From Acetivibrio cellulolyticus CD2 (GTDB lineage Bacteria; Bacillota; Clostridia; Acetivibrionales; Acetivibrionaceae), in assembly GCF_000179595.2 (NCBI RefSeq), contig NZ_JH556653.1:2060012-2092955 (forward strand): a DNA stretch of 32,944 nt, written 5' to 3'. The notes beneath the pieces were generated by a model, which ran no database searches, had not been told where the DNA came from, and worked only from the letters and a program-made list of their open reading frames with translations. Position 1 is the stretch's first letter; every line of letters begins with the position of its first letter. The translations under genes and the position numbers were made by a program. Positions 15,989-24,671 of the stretch are shown here, piece by piece.

Positions 15989-16027
15989 CTTTCATAATAA
16001 TAATGTGATCTAAAAGGGGATGAATTC

Positions 16028-16873
16028 GTGATTCAAGAAAAAAAACGTGCAAGACTGATAAATGTGGTTAAAGACTTGTATTTCAGATTTAATGACGATG
16101 ATGTACCTGCTTTAGCTTCTCAACTTGCTTATTACTTTATTCTTGCAATTTTCCCATTTTTAATTTTTTTAATCAATCTTGTAAGCTTAACCCCCATAAC
16201 AAGTGAGCAGGCTCTAAACGACCTCTCAAAAATAATACCCACAGCGGTATATGATATAATCAGAGGTGTTATTGGTCAGGTAGCACAAACCAACCGTGAG
16301 ACCTTTCTGTCCTTTAGTATGGCAGCCACACTTTGGGTTTCCTCAAATGGTATGAACGCCGTTGTAAAAAGCCTGAATAAAGCATATGACCAACATGAAA
16401 CCAGGGCATTTTGGAAAGTGCGAGGATTATCAATAATTGCAACCATAGCTTTTGCATTTACTATTCTATTTTCTTTCATACTCCTGATTTTAGGCGAAAT
16501 AATTGGTAGAAATGTGTTCATTTTCTTAGGGTTTTCAAACAGCTTTAAAATGCTTTGGCCATATATTCGTTTCATAATTCCTGTTTTGATAATGTTTATT
16601 GTCTTCACTTTATTATACCGCTATATGCCCAATAGACGTATGAAGTATTATGAAGTATTTGCAGGTTCACTGTTTTCATCTTTTGGTTGGTTCATTACAT
16701 CAATTTTATTCTCTCTATATGTTAATAACTTTTCAAACTATTCAAGCACATATGGAAGTATAGGGGGAATCATACTTTTAATTATCTGGCTCTATTGGAT
16801 AAGTATAATAATACTTTTAGGCGGAGAATTAAACGCGTCTTTAGCCTATAACCGTATAGAGCATAAAAAATAA
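16028..16873 (+). CDS. YihY/BrkB family inner-membrane protein
   Basis: 281 residues with about six transmembrane helices. Family marks are DDVPALASQLAYYFILAIFP near the N-terminus (the conserved A-x-x-x-A-Y-x-x-x-x-x-x-P region), WVSSNGMNAVVKSLNKAYD, and the C-terminal YGSIGGIILLIIWLYW plus ILLGGELNAS. The family was once called ribonuclease BN, but that activity belongs to another gene; its role as a transporter or envelope protein is unsettled. The GTG 16028 start has AAAAGGGGA seven bases upstream. It is a single gene, converging with the rpsF operon at a shared hairpin. Confidence 0.92.
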   Translation: MIQEKKRARLINVVKDLYFRFNDDDVPALASQLAYYFILAIFPFLIFLINLVSLTPITSEQALNDLSKIIPTAVYDIIRGVIGQVAQTNRETFLSFSMAATLWVSSNGMNAVVKSLNKAYDQHETRAFWKVRGLSIIATIAFAFTILFSFILLILGEIIGRNVFIFLGFSNSFKMLWPYIRFIIPVLIMFIVFTLLYRYMPNRRMKYYEVFAGSLFSSFGWFITSILFSLYVNNFSNYSSTYGSIGGIILLIIWLYWISIIILLGGELNASLAYNRIEHKK

Positions 16874-16893
16874 GCTACAGCGGAAGCTATAGC
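16867..16893. terminator. Bidirectional hairpin between the yihY-like gene and rpsR
   Basis: Stem 16874-16881 with 16886-16893 and a 4-base loop. On the minus strand the one imperfect pair becomes G-U and the stem is followed by a T-rich tract, terminating the rpsF-ssb-rpsR operon. The yihY-like stop codon touches its left edge. Confidence 0.65.
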
Positions 16894-16925
16894 CTATTTT
16901 ATAAGCGTTTCAATTTTTCAAACTA

Positions 16926-17213
16926 TCAGTCAGAAGTATATGGAAGCAATGCGATATGTCTTGCTCTTTTTACAGCAACTGTCATTTGACGTTGATGTTT
17001 TGCGCAGTTTCCAGATATTCTTCTAGGTAAGATTTTACCTCTTTCTGAAACATATTTCTTAAGTTTTGATACATCTTTATAATCTATATCAGTTACCTTA
17101 TCTACGCAGAAAGCACAAATCTTTTTCTTTGCCCTTCTCATTCTTGAAGGTCCTTTTGCATCACCTTTGTCGTAATTGTCTCTGCTGTTTCTATCTTTTC
17201 TTGGATTTGGCAT
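16926..17213 (-). CDS. rpsR: 30S ribosomal protein S18
   Basis: 95 residues, with the conserved S18 core [20 protein letters not shown] and the tail [13 protein letters not shown]. It keeps Cys33, Cys36, Cys70 and His73, the zinc-binding (C+) form of S18. The basic N-terminal extension ([15 protein letters not shown]) is usual in clostridia. ATG 17213 is preceded by GGAGGCG. It is the last gene of rpsF-ssb-rpsR, the standard order, and binds S6 on the platform of the small subunit. Confidence 0.97.
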   Translation of the reverse strand: MPNPRKDRNSRDNYDKGDAKGPSRMRRAKKKICAFCVDKVTDIDYKDVSKLKKYVSERGKILPRRISGNCAKHQRQMTVAVKRARHIALLPYTSD

Positions 17214-17281
17214 AAACTAAACGCCTCCTTTCTACAAAAATCAAATATATTCAGTCATTAATTTTTTAAGTTATTAATCAA

Positions 17282-17695
17282 CTAAAATGGCAATTCGTCA
17301 TCTTCTTCTAAAGGATAAAAGCCATCAGATGACTGAGCTGGCTGCTGACTCTGAGGTTTCTCAGGACCATCATTTCTTTTGCTGTCGGCAAAATAGGCTT
17401 CATTAGCAACTACTTCTGTTACATAATGCTTTTTGCCTTCATTATCATCCCAAGTCCTTGTCTGTATTCTACCTACAATCGCAACTTGACGACCTTTTGC
17501 AAAATACTTTGAGCAAAAATCAGCCAGTTTGTCCCATGCAACGATAGGAATAAAATCAGCCTGTCTTTCCTCTCCCTGCTTTGCAAAGCCCTTATCAACC
17601 GCCAATGTAAAGCTACATACAGCAGTATTATTATTAGTTGTATACCTTAATTCAGGATCTTTGGTTAGTCTTCCCATCAAAATAACCTTATTCAT
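17282..17695 (-). CDS. ssb: Single-stranded DNA-binding protein
   Basis: 137 residues: an OB fold beginning MNKVILMGRLTKDPELRYT, with GRQVAIVGRIQTRTW, then a short Gln/Ser/Pro-rich linker and the acidic tip DDELPF that recruits replication and repair partners. The length is slightly short, from a compact linker. AAGGTGG precedes the ATG. It lies between rpsF and rpsR, which marks it as the main replicative SSB. Confidence 0.97.
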   Translation of the reverse strand: MNKVILMGRLTKDPELRYTTNNNTAVCSFTLAVDKGFAKQGEERQADFIPIVAWDKLADFCSKYFAKGRQVAIVGRIQTRTWDDNEGKKHYVTEVVANEAYFADSKRNDGPEKPQSQQPAQSSDGFYPLEEDDELPF

Positions 17696-17704
17696 ATAAC
17701 CACC

Positions 17705-17992
17705 TTAATTATCCTTTTTAATAATGATGTCTTTAATAATTCCGTCGGTTATCTTATATACTCTTTCAAGTTCATGAGGGAAATTTGTTTCAGAACTGAA
17801 GTTTATTAACACATAATATCCTTCATTGAAATCGTTTATAGGGTATGCAAGTTTCCTTTTACCCCACTCGTCAATACTTTCCAATTGAGCTGAAGTTTCA
17901 ACCAAACCCTTCATTTTTTCAATAATGGCTTTTGTATCATCTTCATTTACTTCTGGACTAACGATAAAAATAGTTTCATATTTCATTACCAT
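17705..17992 (-). CDS. rpsF: 30S ribosomal protein S6
   Basis: 95 residues from ATG 17992, eight bases after GGAGGTG; a second ATG at 17986 is also usable, while the open frame up to 18067 covers the leader and is not coding. The sequence MKYETIFIVSPEVNEDD, then KRKLAYPINDFNEGYYVLINF, is typical S6. First gene of the rpsF-ssb-rpsR operon. S6 pairs with S18, and the S6:S18 complex commonly represses its own operon through a leader structure like the one seen just upstream. Confidence 0.96.
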   Translation of the reverse strand: MVMKYETIFIVSPEVNEDDTKAIIEKMKGLVETSAQLESIDEWGKRKLAYPINDFNEGYYVLINFSSETNFPHELERVYKITDGIIKDIIIKKDN

Positions 17993-18060
17993 AATTACTT
18001 CACCTCCTCCCGGACTATGGCCCTGTTTCCTGAACAGAGCAAGGATTACAAGCAAACATT
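17993..18060 (-). promoter_or_regulatory. Probable S6:S18-binding leader of rpsF
   Basis: On the minus strand GCTCTGTT (18040-18033) can pair with AACAGGGC (18027-18020), followed by CCATAGTCCGGGAGGAGG, which joins a CCG element to the rpsF ribosome site. A hairpin with a nearby CCG next to the ribosome site is the known arrangement of the S6:S18 autoregulatory motif. The exact fold was not computed. Confidence 0.45.
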
Positions 18061-18067
18061 TTACCAT

Positions 18068-18547
18068 ATTTCTTTATGATTTACAAGTATTTTTTTACAA
18101 GTTTCCACAAGTTTCCACAAGTCCCCATTTGTTACACTTATATTTTTGATCTTAATGTTAATTATACCCACTTTTCGATATATATTTTTATATATAACCT
18201 TTAAATGCTATATTTCTTTGGCGTTATATATAGTATAATTTCACCACATTTAAATCATTAATTATTACAAATTGACAAAACAGTTTCCAAAAAGCTAAAT
18301 GTATGTTATCATATATATATGTTCGAATATAATAATATCAGACATAGGCTAGTGGACATATGTTAATCTAGTCAATCTTTAAATTACCGTTTACTTACTT
18401 TTTGTGTGCTTTTTAACTACTGGATTAATTTTAATTTATTGTTAATCATTTATGCCAGTAATGGTTTACAGTAACATGCAAATTCAAAAAGTGCTATATA
18501 TGCATTATTCTTACTAAACGTTACATCCTTTAGAAAGGGTGAAAAAA
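18068..18547. other. AT-rich divergent spacer between rpsF and the diguanylate cyclase gene
   Basis: About 480 bases without a credible ORF. It holds the tandem ACAAGTTTCC repeat (18097-18126), a minus-strand TATAAT (18166-18161, preceded by TGGG) that may serve rpsF, and a plus-strand TATAAT (18234-18239). The -35 partners are poor. No RNA gene or riboswitch is recognised. Confidence 0.5.
18097..18126. repeat. Three tandem 10-bp repeats (ACAAGTTTCC)
   Basis: ACAAGTTTCC occurs at 18097-18106 and 18107-18116, and as ACAAGTCCCC at 18117-18126. The two GTTTCCACA windows (18101-18109 and 18111-18119) match 7 of 9 positions of the DnaA box TTATCCACA. Located 105-135 bases upstream of rpsF. Confidence 0.8.
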
Positions 18548-19834
18548 GTGTTCAAAAAGTCACCTATTAAAAAAAATATAAACCCATTTTACCTAATAAT
18601 TGTTTCAATAGTCTGCAGTATAGCTTTAGGTTTGCCTACATTTATTATTTTTGATTGGTATAAAGGTTGGTATAACACTTGGTCACAAACCGCTGAACTG
18701 CCCTTAAAAAATTATATGGATTTAATTCACTTTGCTACAACATTTATTGTAGTTTTATATACTATTATTTTCTTTATTTCTGGAATACTTTTTAACAAAC
18801 TAGCGCAACAGCATACTCAAACCAAAGAATTGAAAAACTTCAAAAACTTCACGGACTCGCTCCATCGAGCAACACATGAAATTGAAGTATATGAGACTTT
18901 GTATAATTATATACGTAATATGCACCTGGTTAACCAAATAACTTTATTTTACAGGAACGACCGGTCATCTACCGATGTTTTGTGGCAGAGAATAACCAAT
19001 GAGAGAATGCCTCTTTGTACTATGGAGCCAAGAAACTGTCCTCTAATTAAATATGGACGGGAATGTAGCGTAAAAAATATAGCTACAGATATAACATGTG
19101 CATATCAACTTACCGAACATAAAGCAGGAAGCTATGTTTGCCTGCCTATAACTATCAACAATCAAACTTTAGGGATACTACAGCTTTATTCAAGGACAAG
19201 ATACTTCTTTAATGAAGTAGTGACTTCTAAAATAAAGTCTTATATAGAAGTAGCTAAGCCTATAATCAGCAGTAAACGCGCTATGCAGCAGCTTAACATG
19301 AAAGCTTATACAGATAAGCTTACTAAGTTGTATAACAGGAATTTCCTTGAAACATATCTGGAAAACCAAATAGAAGCTACAAACCTGTCAAATGAGAACT
19401 TAAGTGTCATTATGATGGATATCGACCACTTCAAGAATGTAAACGACAAACATGGCCATACTGTTGGTGATGCTGTTTTAGTGGTATTTGCACAGGTCAT
19501 ACTACGATGTATTAGAAAGACGGACCTTGTAGCAAGATATGGTGGTGAAGAATTTATTGCCATCCTACCTGCTACCGATACAAAAACTGCCGTAGGAATA
19601 GCAGAACGTATTAGAGAAACTATTGCAACTGAGTCTATGCCCAAATTAAATGATACTGTAGTGCCAGGTATAACCTGTAGCCTTGGTGTTGCAACCTACC
19701 CTATTCATGCAAATACTAAGAACAATATTATAAAAGTTGCCGATATTGCCTTATACAAGGCAAAGCAGGGTGGAAGAAACCGGGTAGAAATATACAATAC
19801 TGATTCAGATTTTAATATACTTATTAAGGAATAA
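18548..19834 (+). CDS. Membrane GAF-GGDEF diguanylate cyclase
   Basis: 428 residues. Two transmembrane helices (about 13-36 and 60-82) flank a short outer loop of about 23 residues. A GAF-like domain follows (105-240), then a GGDEF domain (255-415) with DKLTKLYNRNFLE at its start, active site GGEEF (332-336) and the RKTD inhibitory site (323-326) seven residues before it. The enzyme should make c-di-GMP from two GTP and be product-inhibited. The GAF region has five cysteines (157, 164, 173, 184, 198), hinting at metal or redox sensing. I prefer GTG 18548, eight bases after AGAAAGGG; GTG 18539 is in frame but overlaps that site. Single-gene unit with a terminator. Confidence 0.9.
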   Translation: MFKKSPIKKNINPFYLIIVSIVCSIALGLPTFIIFDWYKGWYNTWSQTAELPLKNYMDLIHFATTFIVVLYTIIFFISGILFNKLAQQHTQTKELKNFKNFTDSLHRATHEIEVYETLYNYIRNMHLVNQITLFYRNDRSSTDVLWQRITNERMPLCTMEPRNCPLIKYGRECSVKNIATDITCAYQLTEHKAGSYVCLPITINNQTLGILQLYSRTRYFFNEVVTSKIKSYIEVAKPIISSKRAMQQLNMKAYTDKLTKLYNRNFLETYLENQIEATNLSNENLSVIMMDIDHFKNVNDKHGHTVGDAVLVVFAQVILRCIRKTDLVARYGGEEFIAILPATDTKTAVGIAERIRETIATESMPKLNDTVVPGITCSLGVATYPIHANTKNNIIKVADIALYKAKQGGRNRVEIYNTDSDFNILIKE

Positions 19835-19869
19835 TGAGAATTATCTCGTTCACATTATTAATGTACAGG

Positions 19870-19904
19870 AATAAGGGTGGTATCAACACAACCCTTATTT
19901 TTTT
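19870..19904 (+). terminator. Terminator of the diguanylate cyclase gene
   Basis: AATAAGGGT (19870-19878) pairs with ACCCTTATT (19891-19899), followed by TTTTT. Confidence 0.88.
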
Positions 19905-20072
19905 ATCCCAAAGTTATTTGAAAGCCCCTTAAATAATAATAGTCTGCACATATATATCAATAAATTTATCTTAATTCATTAATAAAAGCTATCTTGTATT
20001 TAATATAATAAGATAAAAATAAATGTTTATACTAGAATGGAAGATAAACTACAAGAAAAAGAGGTAGATAAC

Positions 20073-22280
20073 ATGATAAAAACAACAGCTAATCTTGATG
20101 AGGTCTATAAGATTGTAAATGCTGAACATGCAGACCCGTTTAATATCCTGGGTATTCACAGCTTGGATGACGAAAACTCCCTCGCAATCAGAACCTTTTT
20201 GCCGGGTGCCAAAGGGGTAAATGTAATTGAATCTGCCACTGATAACAGGTATGGAATGAACATTATTGACGATAGTGGGTTCTTTGAAGTTGTTATACAC
20301 GACAGAAGTGACTTTTTCAAATACACACTTGAAGCTGTTTACGATAATGGTAATACCTTGATAACCAATGATCCGTATAGTTTTTTACCAGTTATCTCTG
20401 ATTTTGATCTACAGCTATTTAATGAAGGCAACCACCATAGAATTTATGAGAAAATGGGTTGTCATCTGATGACAATAGATGGCGTTGTAGGTTCTTTCTT
20501 TTCCGTGTGGGCTCCATGTGCCAAACGTGTAAGCGTTGTAGGTAATTTTAATCAATGGGACGGGCGGAGCCATCCAATGAGGTTCCGTGGTCCTTCAGGA
20601 GTATGGGAACTATTTATACCCGGACTCGAGCAAGGAGAATTGTACAAATTTGAGATTAAAACGCCCCATAATGATTTATATATTAAAGCCGATCCGTATG
20701 CTTTCTACGCTGAGTTAAGACCTGCCACCGCATCTATCGTATATGATCTTGATAACTATACCTGGAATGACCAAAACTGGCTTCACGAACGTGATAATAG
20801 CAACTCCTTTGAAAAACCGATATCTATTTATGAAGTTCATCTTGGCTCATGGCAAAGAGAATCGGACGAAGAAAATGGATTCTATACATACAGGGAAATA
20901 GCTGACAGGCTTGTAGACTATGTAAAGTACATGGGTTATACCCATATTGAGTTGCTTCCTGTATCAGAACACCCTTTCGATGGCTCCTGGGGATATCAGA
21001 TTACTGGATATTATGCTGCTACCAGTAGATATGGTGAACCAAAAGATTTTATGTATCTTGTAGATAAATGTCATCAAAATGGAATAGGCGTAATAATGGA
21101 TTGGGTCCCTGCCCACTTTCCAAAAGACGGCCATGGACTTGCCAGATTCGATGGAACTGCTCTGTATGAGCACTACGATATGAAGCAGGGGGAACACCCT
21201 GATTGGGGAACACATATCTTTAATTTTGGAAGGCTGGAAGTAAAAAACTTTTTGATATCCAATGCCATGTTCTGGTTTGATAAATACCATATAGATGGTC
21301 TAAGAGTTGACGCAGTAGCATCTATGCTATACTTGGATTATGGTAAAAAAGAAGGTGAATGGGTACCCAACCGTTGGGGAGGAAAAGAAAACGTTGATGC
21401 TATAGAATTCATTCGCCATTTAAATACAGTAGTTTATAAGTACCATCCGGGTATTATGATGATTGCAGAAGAGTCCACTTCATGGGCACTTATAACAAAA
21501 CCTCCATATGTAGGGGGCCTTGGCTTTAAATACAAATGGAATATGGGTTGGATGAATGATTTTCTGCGATACATGAGCATGGACTCAGTATTCCGTAAAC
21601 ATCATCAGAATTTATTAACTTTTTCCTCCATGTACTGCTGCACTGAAAACTTTATTCTAGTGCTTTCACATGATGAAGTTGTACATGGCAAATGCTCAAT
21701 GCTAAGTAAAATGCCCGGTGATTACTGGCAAAAATTTGCAGGACTAAGGGCAAGCTACGGTTATCTATATGGTCACCCTGGAAAGAAGCTTCTATTTATG
21801 GGTGGTGAATTCGGTCAATTTATTGAGTGGAATTATAAGCAAAGCCTTGATTGGCACCTGCTTGATTATGATATGCATAAGAAAATGCAGGACTATGTAC
21901 GCGATTTAAATAATCTTTATAAGAATGAACAAGCCTTACATGAAGTTGACTTCAGTTATGATGGCTTTGAATGGATTGATTGTAAAGATACAGAACATAG
22001 TATTATTTGCTTCATGCGGAAAGGCAAGGACTGGAGGGATTCTCTGATATTTGTCTGCAACTTCACTCCTGCAGCACATGAAAATTATCGGATAGGTGCA
22101 CCTTTTGATACATTCTATGATGAAATATTTAACAGCGATTGGGAAAAGTATGGCGGAAGCAATGTAGGCAACTTTAACGGGATGCAAGCTGATAAGGAAG
22201 GCTGTCATGAAAAGCCTTATTCAATACGATTAAGAATTCCGCCTCTTTCAACAATAATTTTACGCCCAAGATTAAAATAG
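20073..22280 (+). CDS. glgB: 1,4-alpha-glucan (glycogen) branching enzyme
   Basis: 735 residues from ATG 20073, with AGAGGT seven bases upstream; an in-frame ATG at 20037 has no ribosome site. Two N-terminal CBM48-type beta domains (about 18-110 and 130-225; SVWAPCAKRVSVVGNFNQWD at 144-163) precede the GH13 barrel. Catalytic residues are visible: Asp413 in GLRVDAVASM, Glu466 in MMIAEESTSW, and the transition-state His-Asp 533-534 in LSHDEVVHGK. The enzyme cuts an alpha-1,4 chain and rejoins it as an alpha-1,6 branch in glycogen. No other glycogen genes are adjacent, so it stands alone here. TATAAT at 20004-20009 is a possible -10. Confidence 0.96.
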   Translation: MIKTTANLDEVYKIVNAEHADPFNILGIHSLDDENSLAIRTFLPGAKGVNVIESATDNRYGMNIIDDSGFFEVVIHDRSDFFKYTLEAVYDNGNTLITNDPYSFLPVISDFDLQLFNEGNHHRIYEKMGCHLMTIDGVVGSFFSVWAPCAKRVSVVGNFNQWDGRSHPMRFRGPSGVWELFIPGLEQGELYKFEIKTPHNDLYIKADPYAFYAELRPATASIVYDLDNYTWNDQNWLHERDNSNSFEKPISIYEVHLGSWQRESDEENGFYTYREIADRLVDYVKYMGYTHIELLPVSEHPFDGSWGYQITGYYAATSRYGEPKDFMYLVDKCHQNGIGVIMDWVPAHFPKDGHGLARFDGTALYEHYDMKQGEHPDWGTHIFNFGRLEVKNFLISNAMFWFDKYHIDGLRVDAVASMLYLDYGKKEGEWVPNRWGGKENVDAIEFIRHLNTVVYKYHPGIMMIAEESTSWALITKPPYVGGLGFKYKWNMGWMNDFLRYMSMDSVFRKHHQNLLTFSSMYCCTENFILVLSHDEVVHGKCSMLSKMPGDYWQKFAGLRASYGYLYGHPGKKLLFMGGEFGQFIEWNYKQSLDWHLLDYDMHKKMQDYVRDLNNLYKNEQALHEVDFSYDGFEWIDCKDTEHSIICFMRKGKDWRDSLIFVCNFTPAAHENYRIGAPFDTFYDEIFNSDWEKYGGSNVGNFNGMQADKEGCHEKPYSIRLRIPPLSTIILRPRLK

Positions 22281-22368
22281 CAGCTTCCTTATTCGTATCA
22301 GTTAATCAAAAGCCCGAAAGCTTTTAGTCCTCTCAAGTAAAGGACATTAAAATTCATCAAATACAAAT

Positions 22369-22398
22369 AAAGGTCGCCTTTATTCCAAGGTGACCTTT
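22369..22398. terminator. Terminator between glgB and rsgI (convergent)
   Basis: AAAGGTCGCC (22369-22378) pairs with GGTGACCTTT (22389-22398) with one G-U pair; AT-rich tails lie on both sides. It sits 89 bases after glgB and 71 bases after rsgI in the other direction. Confidence 0.7.
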
Positions 22399-22469
22399 AT
22401 TATATATATCTAATTTAATTAAGTTATTCAATCTTGTTATGAGGAACCAATATAATCCCTCACCACTCA

Positions 22470-23696
22470 TTAATTACTTTTTTGAGCGTTAGATTTAGTC
22501 TTTTCATATTCATGTCTTTCGTTGTTATGGTAATTATCTTTATCTTGCATAGGCTTCTGCGTACTTTCTTCATCATTTACTTCTATTTTGCCATGTTCCT
22601 TTTCGTGGTATGGACTAAGTTCTTTAGTGTTGTTAATATCCTTCTCTTCTGTGTCCACTTTATCTTGACCTTTTTGTATTTCTTGCTTGCCTGTTACTTC
22701 TTGTTTTTGCCCTATTTGCGGCTTGCCTTGCATGCCTTTTTTGTTTTCTTTATTTATATTTTCTTTGTGCCCCACTTCTCCATTATATCCATTGTCTTTA
22801 TTGCCTGGAGAATTTACTTTGTTTCCATCTTCTTTATCCTTCCAAGCACCTATATCGTCTTTTTTCCCTTTATTTTCATTTCCTTTTATTTTGCCCTCAT
22901 TTTCTTCCTTCTTAGAGTTATCCGTATTCTTAAATAGTTTGTTGTTCTTATCCTTATTCTCCGGAACACCCTTTCTTGTTTCCTTTATAGAAGCAACAAT
23001 ATCTTTAACATCCTTATCCTTGTAGTCTTCTACTACTACATCAGGATTAACTTCCTTTAACTTTTCAATAAGTACCAATTTACCTGGCGAAATACCTAAT
23101 TCTTTTGCGTCATCGCGCTTACTAAGAGTAATCTTCTCGGTAAGAACTTCAGATTTGATCTTATCCTGATCTAAAGTAACATTAGCAGCATTCTCCAACT
23201 CTTCTTGAATTTTTGATATCTTTTCACTATCCTTGCCAGAAACAGTTATCATTACAGCGTTCTGAGAACTTTCTCCTAAAAACCCTCCATCTACTGCCTT
23301 TTCAATAACGTCCTCAACAGCGTCATCTATTTTTACATTCTTATAGGATTTATCCTTTAATATATTTTTGCCATCATCATTAAGTCCTTTGACATCTAAT
23401 ACCCTATTAAAGATATTTAAAGAAAATTCCATGCTAGGATTAATATCAACATTTACATAGTTACAAGGTGTATTATAAGCATATGCCCCCACACTCACAC
23501 CACAAACCAATACAAGAACAGCTGCAATTGAGGCAACTTTTGATAATGCCTTTATATTAAAGTTAACAACTTTCGACTCAATATCTATTTCATAACCTAC
23601 AGCAAAATTACCTCTATTTTTAACTTTTAAAAACTCACCATTTTTATTGAGTACAATGGCATACTTGCCGTTTAATTCAACTACTATTCCCTTCAT
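22470..23696 (-). CDS. rsgI: RsgI-type anti-sigma-I factor with disordered tail
   Basis: 408 residues. The N-terminal ~45 residues (MKGIVVELNGKYAIVLNKNG...) form the cytoplasmic RsgI_N domain that holds SigI. One membrane helix lies at about 52-74. The outer domain begins NYVNVDINPSMEFSLN; the Asn86-Pro87 bond matches the site where RsgI proteins are reported to cut themselves before regulated proteolysis. From about 245 to the end the protein is a low-complexity Lys/Asn/Glu/Gly-rich tail. Unlike many cellulosome-related RsgI proteins it has no carbohydrate-binding module. ATG 23696 follows the sigI stop by four bases, with GGGGGTG in the overlap region, so the two are one operon. Confidence 0.92.
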   Translation of the reverse strand: MKGIVVELNGKYAIVLNKNGEFLKVKNRGNFAVGYEIDIESKVVNFNIKALSKVASIAAVLVLVCGVSVGAYAYNTPCNYVNVDINPSMEFSLNIFNRVLDVKGLNDDGKNILKDKSYKNVKIDDAVEDVIEKAVDGGFLGESSQNAVMITVSGKDSEKISKIQEELENAANVTLDQDKIKSEVLTEKITLSKRDDAKELGISPGKLVLIEKLKEVNPDVVVEDYKDKDVKDIVASIKETRKGVPENKDKNNKLFKNTDNSKKEENEGKIKGNENKGKKDDIGAWKDKEDGNKVNSPGNKDNGYNGEVGHKENINKENKKGMQGKPQIGQKQEVTGKQEIQKGQDKVDTEEKDINNTKELSPYHEKEHGKIEVNDEESTQKPMQDKDNYHNNERHEYEKTKSNAQKSN

Positions 23697-23700
23697 TATT

Positions 23701-24405
23701 TCACCCCCAACTTATGTAATCCTTGATAAATTCATAATCACCAGTACAAATTATTAATACCGCTAATATATATTTTCGTCCCCTATCTATCTTTTTTCGG
23801 GGTATCTTAAGAGTTTTTTCGATTTCAATAATAGGTAAAGTCTTCTTGTTTCTTATCTGCCTTAATAAATCTTGATCCGAAATCAAAAACTTTACAATAT
23901 CCGAGTATATCCGCCTGGTCTTTGCATGCTTTGGAGAAACTTCAGACAACTCAAAAAATGATATTCCCCAATCTTCTAACTCCTTTTTTAACTGTTCAAT
24001 CTCAAGCCTTCTGTATTCGCTGATTTCTTCTTTTGAGTACTCATCAAGTGCCTTGCCGACAGTGAGGTCGCGCTCTTCCTCTTCTTCTTCATTGTAGTAC
24101 TCGTTCAGAAAAACCGTTTTACTGTGCTTCTTCTCCTTACGATAGTAATCAATTATTCTCCTTTTTATAACATTCTGTGCAAAAGAAAGAAAATTTCCCC
24201 TTGAACTGTCAAATGATTTTATTGCCTCTGCAAAAGCTATTAGAGCAATACTCAATTCATCATCTTGTCCATAAACAACATAATGCCCTATAGCCTTTTC
24301 AACGCATGAAGCAATAAAAGGCTTATACTCTTCAATAAATTCGTTGATCTTATATTCATCATTCTTGATACTTTCAACTCTCTCATTGATAGTAACTGAA
24401 TGCAT
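23701..24405 (-). CDS. sigI: RNA polymerase sigma-I factor
   Basis: 234 residues from ATG 24405, six bases after GGAGG; the open frame continues upstream without a ribosome site. The sigma-70 region 2-like block is visible (GQDDELSIALIAFAEAIKSF, then RGNFLSFAQNVIKRRIIDYY at about 70-88), as is the SigI C-terminal region ending in a basic helix (IPRKKIDRGRKYILAVLI). SigI factors respond to heat in Bacillus and, in cellulosome-forming clostridia, to extracellular polysaccharides through RsgI. Paired with rsgI directly downstream. I see no convincing SigI-type promoter in front, only sigma-A-like elements. Confidence 0.95.
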   Translation of the reverse strand: MHSVTINERVESIKNDEYKINEFIEEYKPFIASCVEKAIGHYVVYGQDDELSIALIAFAEAIKSFDSSRGNFLSFAQNVIKRRIIDYYRKEKKHSKTVFLNEYYNEEEEEERDLTVGKALDEYSKEEISEYRRLEIEQLKKELEDWGISFFELSEVSPKHAKTRRIYSDIVKFLISDQDLLRQIRNKKTLPIIEIEKTLKIPRKKIDRGRKYILAVLIICTGDYEFIKDYISWG

Positions 24406-24450
24406 CCCCTGCCTCCACCAATATTTAATATTTTTTACAGTCATAATAAC

Positions 24451-24479
24451 ATTATAGCATAATACTTCGAACATATAAA
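24451..24479 (-). promoter_or_regulatory. Sigma-A-like promoter of sigI-rsgI
   Basis: Minus strand TTTATA (24479-24474), a 17-base spacer and TATAAT (24456-24451) with TGC in front (extended -10), about 46 bases before the sigI start. A second TATAAT lies at 24559-24554. Confidence 0.55.
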
Positions 24480-24606
24480 ACGGAGTTTACATAATATTTT
24501 TCCAACGCTCATCTTTTTAGATAAATATGTCATTAATAAAAAATGAACGTGCAATTATACTAATGTTGTTCCCGGCGCAAAATGCGAAAGTCATAAAGCA
24601 CGCTGC

Positions 24607-24635
24607 TTTACATATTAAAACGTGTATGTTATAAT
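24607..24635 (+). promoter_or_regulatory. Sigma-A promoter of the DUF368 gene
   Basis: TTTACA (24607-24612), a 17-base spacer and TATAAT (24630-24635) with TGT in front. Confidence 0.75.
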
Positions 24636-24671
24636 TACCCAATGTGAGATTTTTAATTATTAAAAAGGAGA

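Noticed and set aside
18060-18550. CRISPR or riboswitch in the rpsF/diguanylate cyclase spacer
   Set aside because: The only repeat is a 10-bp tandem unit without spacers, and no conserved riboswitch core is visible.
22482-23025. Two long plus-strand ORFs (151 and 112 residues) rich in Phe, Leu and Ser
   Set aside because: They are shadows of the low-complexity Lys/Glu tail of rsgI on the other strand.
24466-24500. CGAA with upstream CTCC before sigI as a SigI-type autoregulated promoter
   Set aside because: The C-rich -35 element is poor and the spacing too short; the sigma-A-like elements fit better.
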